A DNA stretch of 64,000 nt from Oxytricha trifallax (taxonomy: Eukaryota; Ciliophora; Spirotrichea; Sporadotrichida; Oxytrichidae). Position 1 is the first letter of the stretch. Each line of letters opens with the position of its first letter. The stretch lies in NCBI GenBank assembly GCA_000711775.1, contig ARYC01000463.1, positions 99,501-163,500 on the forward strand, given 5' to 3'. The translations under genes and the position numbers were made by a program. This document shows positions 61,001 through 64,000 of this stretch, piece after piece. Under the pieces are notes generated by a model. The model was not told the DNA's origin, searched no databases, and saw nothing but the letters and a program-made list of their open reading frames with translations.

Positions 61001-61592
61001 GATGATTAGTAGACTGCGTAAATATCAACCAGTCTTTAAATTTATAAATAAAACTAGATTATAAATAAGTTTAATATTTTAAGTTTCATCACTCTTTATT
61101 TGACTATGATACCTTATTCAAGGGATAAAATTTTATAGAATGGTAACTAGGAGACTCAATTTTTAATCATATTTTTAAATGATGTAATTTTGTGCATTTA
61201 ACCCAACTGTGAAATATTCAGATTTAATTCAAGATTGTGCATCTCTAGAATATAATTACAGCATGAATATTGAACGAGGGTTTATGATCAGTAATTTATT
61301 TATTAAAATGACTATTTAAATGGTGATTTCTTATTAAGTTACGATTTATGATTTAAATCTTTTTTATTTATGACAGTGGAAGATAGTGTAACCATTAAAA
61401 CAAAATTCATTTTGTATAATGCAACTTTAAGTGTTTAAGGCTTGAAATTTATAGAGCTTTCATCTAAATGTAATTAACTTTTTACTAATATTAAATATAA
61501 TAATCAATTAATAATCTAGTAATAGAGAGCAAGATTCATTATTCTACACATATGAATCATTTAAATGGATTAAATTGTATTATAATTACTTT
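61001..61592. other. AT-rich spacer
   Basis: Nothing recognised. Confidence 0.5.
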
Positions 61593-62013
61593 GGGGGGGG
61601 AAGTTTCCTGCCCCAAAATTTTATATGCACCCAAGGGGGGAAGTTTCCTGCCCCATGCATAAAAATATGTAATTTTTATAATTTCAAAGAACCTTTATCA
61701 TCAATTATGATGTAGTTTTTTTTAAAAAAATTTAGGTTCAAATATCATTTCTACTTTGATAATCAATTTAAAATTTAATGAAAATTACATTAATTAATGA
61801 AAAAAACACTTATTTTAGCCTTGTCAGCAATATATAATTTGATAAAGAATAATTATGTGCCTTGAAAATTATATAATAATAAATGTTGAATATATAATAA
61901 TAAATGTTGTATAGTACATGGTTATGGTTATTGTAATTGAAATTTATTTGTTTCTATAAAATTTATTGCAAAAAACATAAAATTTAATGTTTGGGGCAGG
62001 AAACTTCCCCCCC
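61593..62013. mobile_element. MITE copy D
   Basis: Left end GGGGGGGAAGTTTCCTGCCCC with a second copy at about 61635-61655; right end GGGGCAGGAAACTTCCCCCCC. Flanks share TACTTTG (7 of 8 bases of a presumed 8-bp duplication). Interior AT-rich, no ORF. Ends are the best preserved of the family. Confidence 0.75.
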
Positions 62014-62344
62014 CATACTTTGAGTGTATTACATTAAAAATAATTATCTTTTTAGCAATTCATAAAAACTAAATGATGATTTTAAAGTCATACAAAATAT
62101 TGTAATTTGCATCGATTGTAACAAGTTCATTAGCTTGGAATATTGATCTGAGTTTATGTAAAATATTTTAAGCAAATTGATTGAAAATATTTTATTATTT
62201 TACTCAATTATAATAAATCTAATTTAAAGTTACAACTTGGTAGATTAAAAGAAATTATTTGCTACTATTTACATTTATGAAAAATAAGTAGAAAAACTTT
62301 AATCTAAAATGAATAATTATTAATATCATGCAAAAACTTTAAAA

Positions 62345-62614
62345 TAAAAATGGAACCATAATCTAAAGAACAGCTTTACAATGACTCCACTCTTCATCAA
62401 ACACATCACCATCTACATGCCAGAAATCGATTTAGTGAGTTCTTGAGGCGCGCTTGTGAAGTCTCTTCTAAACCCAATGCTTTGTCATACCAAGAAGCAC
62501 TCCTATAAAAATAAATAAGTAAGATATGTTTTTTGTAACTTACATTATTAGTGATTGAACAAGGGTTTCATCGTCACCATTTTAAGTATTTGGAAAGTAT
62601 TAATAATTATTCAT
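62345..62614 (-). CDS. Small gene or first MDSs inside a short inverted repeat
   Basis: Block 1 starts at ATG 62614 (MNNYQYFPNTQNGDDETLVQ). After a short IES (about 62512-62545) block 2 reads GVLLGMTKHWVQKRLHKRAS, then THQIDFWHVDGDVFDEEWSH and CKAVLQIM. Not recognised. About 50 bp containing the start codon (62600-62650) recur inverted at 62275-62326, so the coding part is enclosed by an inverted repeat. The continuation is not visible downstream, so the gene may be partial or scrambled. Confidence 0.5.
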
Positions 62615-62787
62615 TTTAGATTAAAGTTTTTCACTTATTTTTCATAATTGAAGGAGGTTAATAAGATTGTGAGTACTAATTTAACAATCAAAACCCCAAA
62701 ACCCCTTAATGAGGTTTATAAGTGCTTTGATTTGTAGGGAATTTGTTAGGGGTTGGGGTTATTAATTAAATACGAGACAAAAATAAC

Positions 62788-63830
62788 AAGCTTTTAGGGT
62801 CTATTTATGATGAAGAGTATATAGATTTTGTGTTTAAACTGCGCTATGGATGTGATATATACAGTGAATAAGTCAAACCAGTACTGAACTATAAGTCTAT
62901 TGCAATGCTCTTAAAGCGAAGTCCATCAACTGTTCGCTCTCACTGCTTGAAAGCTGTATAATTAAAGCAATAATAGCTGAATTCTTAGCCTAAGAGGAAG
63001 TCAAAGTTTATATAGAAGCATATTGACTATCTTATTAATGAAAAAACTTTGAAGTATTGGCTCACTTCTCTCTCGACTAACGAGCTATAATGTTTACCGC
63101 CAGTTCCCTGAGTAGAAGATCTCTGCATAATCTGTTGCAAACATTTATAAACGAAACGGTATCTCTTATAAAGGTGAAAATCGTATCAAGAGAGTAATTG
63201 ATTTCACTCTGCCATTTTACAACAACAACTTAAAGTATATTTATAATTAAATGCAGAGAGCCTAATAGAATAATATTAAGTTTATTATGCTGACGAGGCT
63301 GTGTTTACCTTCAACACTTTCATCTAGAAGTCTTGGTATAAGAGGCATAGTAATATAGAAGTATATGACTAGAAAATCAAGGTATAAACAATGGCAATTC
63401 TTGGAGGTATTAGCGAGGATGCTAGTTTAGAAACTTATGTTATTCAACCTCGCTCTATTAAGACAGAGCAATATATTAAGTTCTTAGAGCAGCTGAGAGA
63501 GAAGTACCCTGAATAAGAGATTATAATGTTTGTTGATAATCTATCAGTTCATAAGACAAAAGATACAAGGAAGAGTTATGAACAACTTAGAATAACGCCA
63601 GTGTTCAACGTACCTTACAGTCATAGTTTAATGGAATTGAATTCTACTGGGGGATACTAAAAGGTCATTATAAGAAACTGCTGCTATACCACCTAATGCA
63701 TGACCTACCTATTGATACAGTCGATTTTATAAAAAGTTCAACTAAGAGAGTTGATAATTAGTTGGCATAAAAGTGTGCTAAAGAAGGGAGAGTGAATGTA
63801 TATAAATAAGTTTTAGAGTTAAGTTAATGA
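62788..63830 (+). pseudogene. TBE transposase (Tc1/mariner-like DDE), frameshifted
   Basis: Homologue of the roughly 42-kDa TBE transposase. The first frame reads SIYDEEYIDFVFKLRYGCDI and MLLKRSPSTVRSHCLKAVQL (helix-turn-helix-like). A frame change near 63080 leads to VYRQFPEQKISAQSVANIYK and NRIKRVIDFTLPFYNN. Another near 63280 leads to VYYADEAVFTFNTFIQKSWY (first Asp), AILGGISEDASLETYVIQPR and EIIMFVDNLSVHKTKDTRKS (second Asp, D-N...H). A last change near 63640 precedes EFYWGILKGHYKKLLL (final Glu region), ending at TGA 63828-63830. All three catalytic regions are visible but no single frame spans them, so this copy should be inactive unless small inserts are removed. Confidence 0.82.
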
Positions 63831-63839
63831 ATATTTAAG

Positions 63840-64000
63840 TCACATTTAAAACTCTTTCGTGAGAGCTGGCTTCACTTTCTTTTCTTCTACTTCTTGCTTC
63901 CCTCCTCCAAGGTTTCTTCTCTTGCTGCCAGCTCCAGCATCTATGTTCATTGACTCTGGCGTCTAAATATTTGAATAAAGTCTCTTGCTAACTTCATACT
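63840..64000 (-). CDS. C-terminus of a second TBE ORF (partial)
   Basis: Convergent with the transposase. The reverse strand reads KRLYSNIQTPESMNIDAGAG, then SKRRNLGGGKQEVEEKKVKP and ends TKEFQM at TGA 63842-63840. The protein is basic and Gly/Lys-rich. TBE elements have two further ORFs (about 22 and 57 kDa); position and orientation make this one of them, but I cannot say which. Confidence 0.5.

Larger units (their letters stand above)
62689..64000. mobile_element. TBE transposon, left part, continues past the window
   Basis: Begins CAAAACCCCAAAACCCCTTA preceded by AAT (fits ANT); subterminal AATGAGGTTTATAAGTGCTT matches the element at 58689. Unlike the short elements it encodes a transposase. 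The right end is outside the window. Confidence 0.88.

Overview
The window looks like germline (micronuclear) DNA of a spirotrich ciliate of the Oxytricha/Stylonychia/Tetmemena type. Four things support this. (1) Recognisable proteins read through only if TAA and TAG are glutamine and TGA is the sole stop. (2) Genes are cut into short coding blocks (MDSs) separated by AT-rich inserts (IESs), whose ends carry short direct repeats (pointers) that restore the frame when one copy is kept. (3) Several elements end in C4A4C4-type telomere-like repeats, as TBE transposons do, with 3-bp ANT target duplications. (4) No bacterial features are present. Standard-code ORFs are therefore mostly fragments, and the gene extents given here are spans containing MDSs and IESs, with approximate MDS edges.

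Left part (1-16143): a patatin-like lipase gene running off the left edge, a small forward gene, a trehalose-6-phosphate synthase/phosphatase gene, a small mS34-like gene and a very long Trp-repeat, coiled-coil gene (15804 down to 6490) with a MITE in one IES. Middle (16144-28600): cobalamin-dependent methionine synthase in about 20 MDSs, interrupted by a non-autonomous TBE-like element inside a codon stretch and by a retroposon carrying an intact 500-codon ORF inserted at a pointer; then a short retroposon, a small Lys-rich gene and a coiled-coil gene.

From 28600 to 31984 there is AT-rich DNA with one retroposon-like insertion. From 31985 to 43241 lie a long gene split by a kinase-bearing TBE, a PAF1 homologue, and a kelch-repeat gene that starts just after an isolated C4A4 tract. 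From 44080 to 53100 lie two paralogous sulfotransferase-like genes, an outer-dynein-arm docking complex DC2 homologue between them, an inverted duplication of one coding segment, and a GC-richer ORF.

The right end (53172-64000) is dense in mobile DNA: two long-inverted-repeat elements with broken SF3-helicase (Rep-like) genes, MITEs, a SINE-like retroposon, a TBE derivative, a 430-bp palindrome, and a TBE with a frameshifted transposase that continues past the window. Apart from that last transposase all recognised host genes are ordinary cellular genes; what makes the window unusual is the variety of elements that have to be removed, often to the base, from coding sequence.
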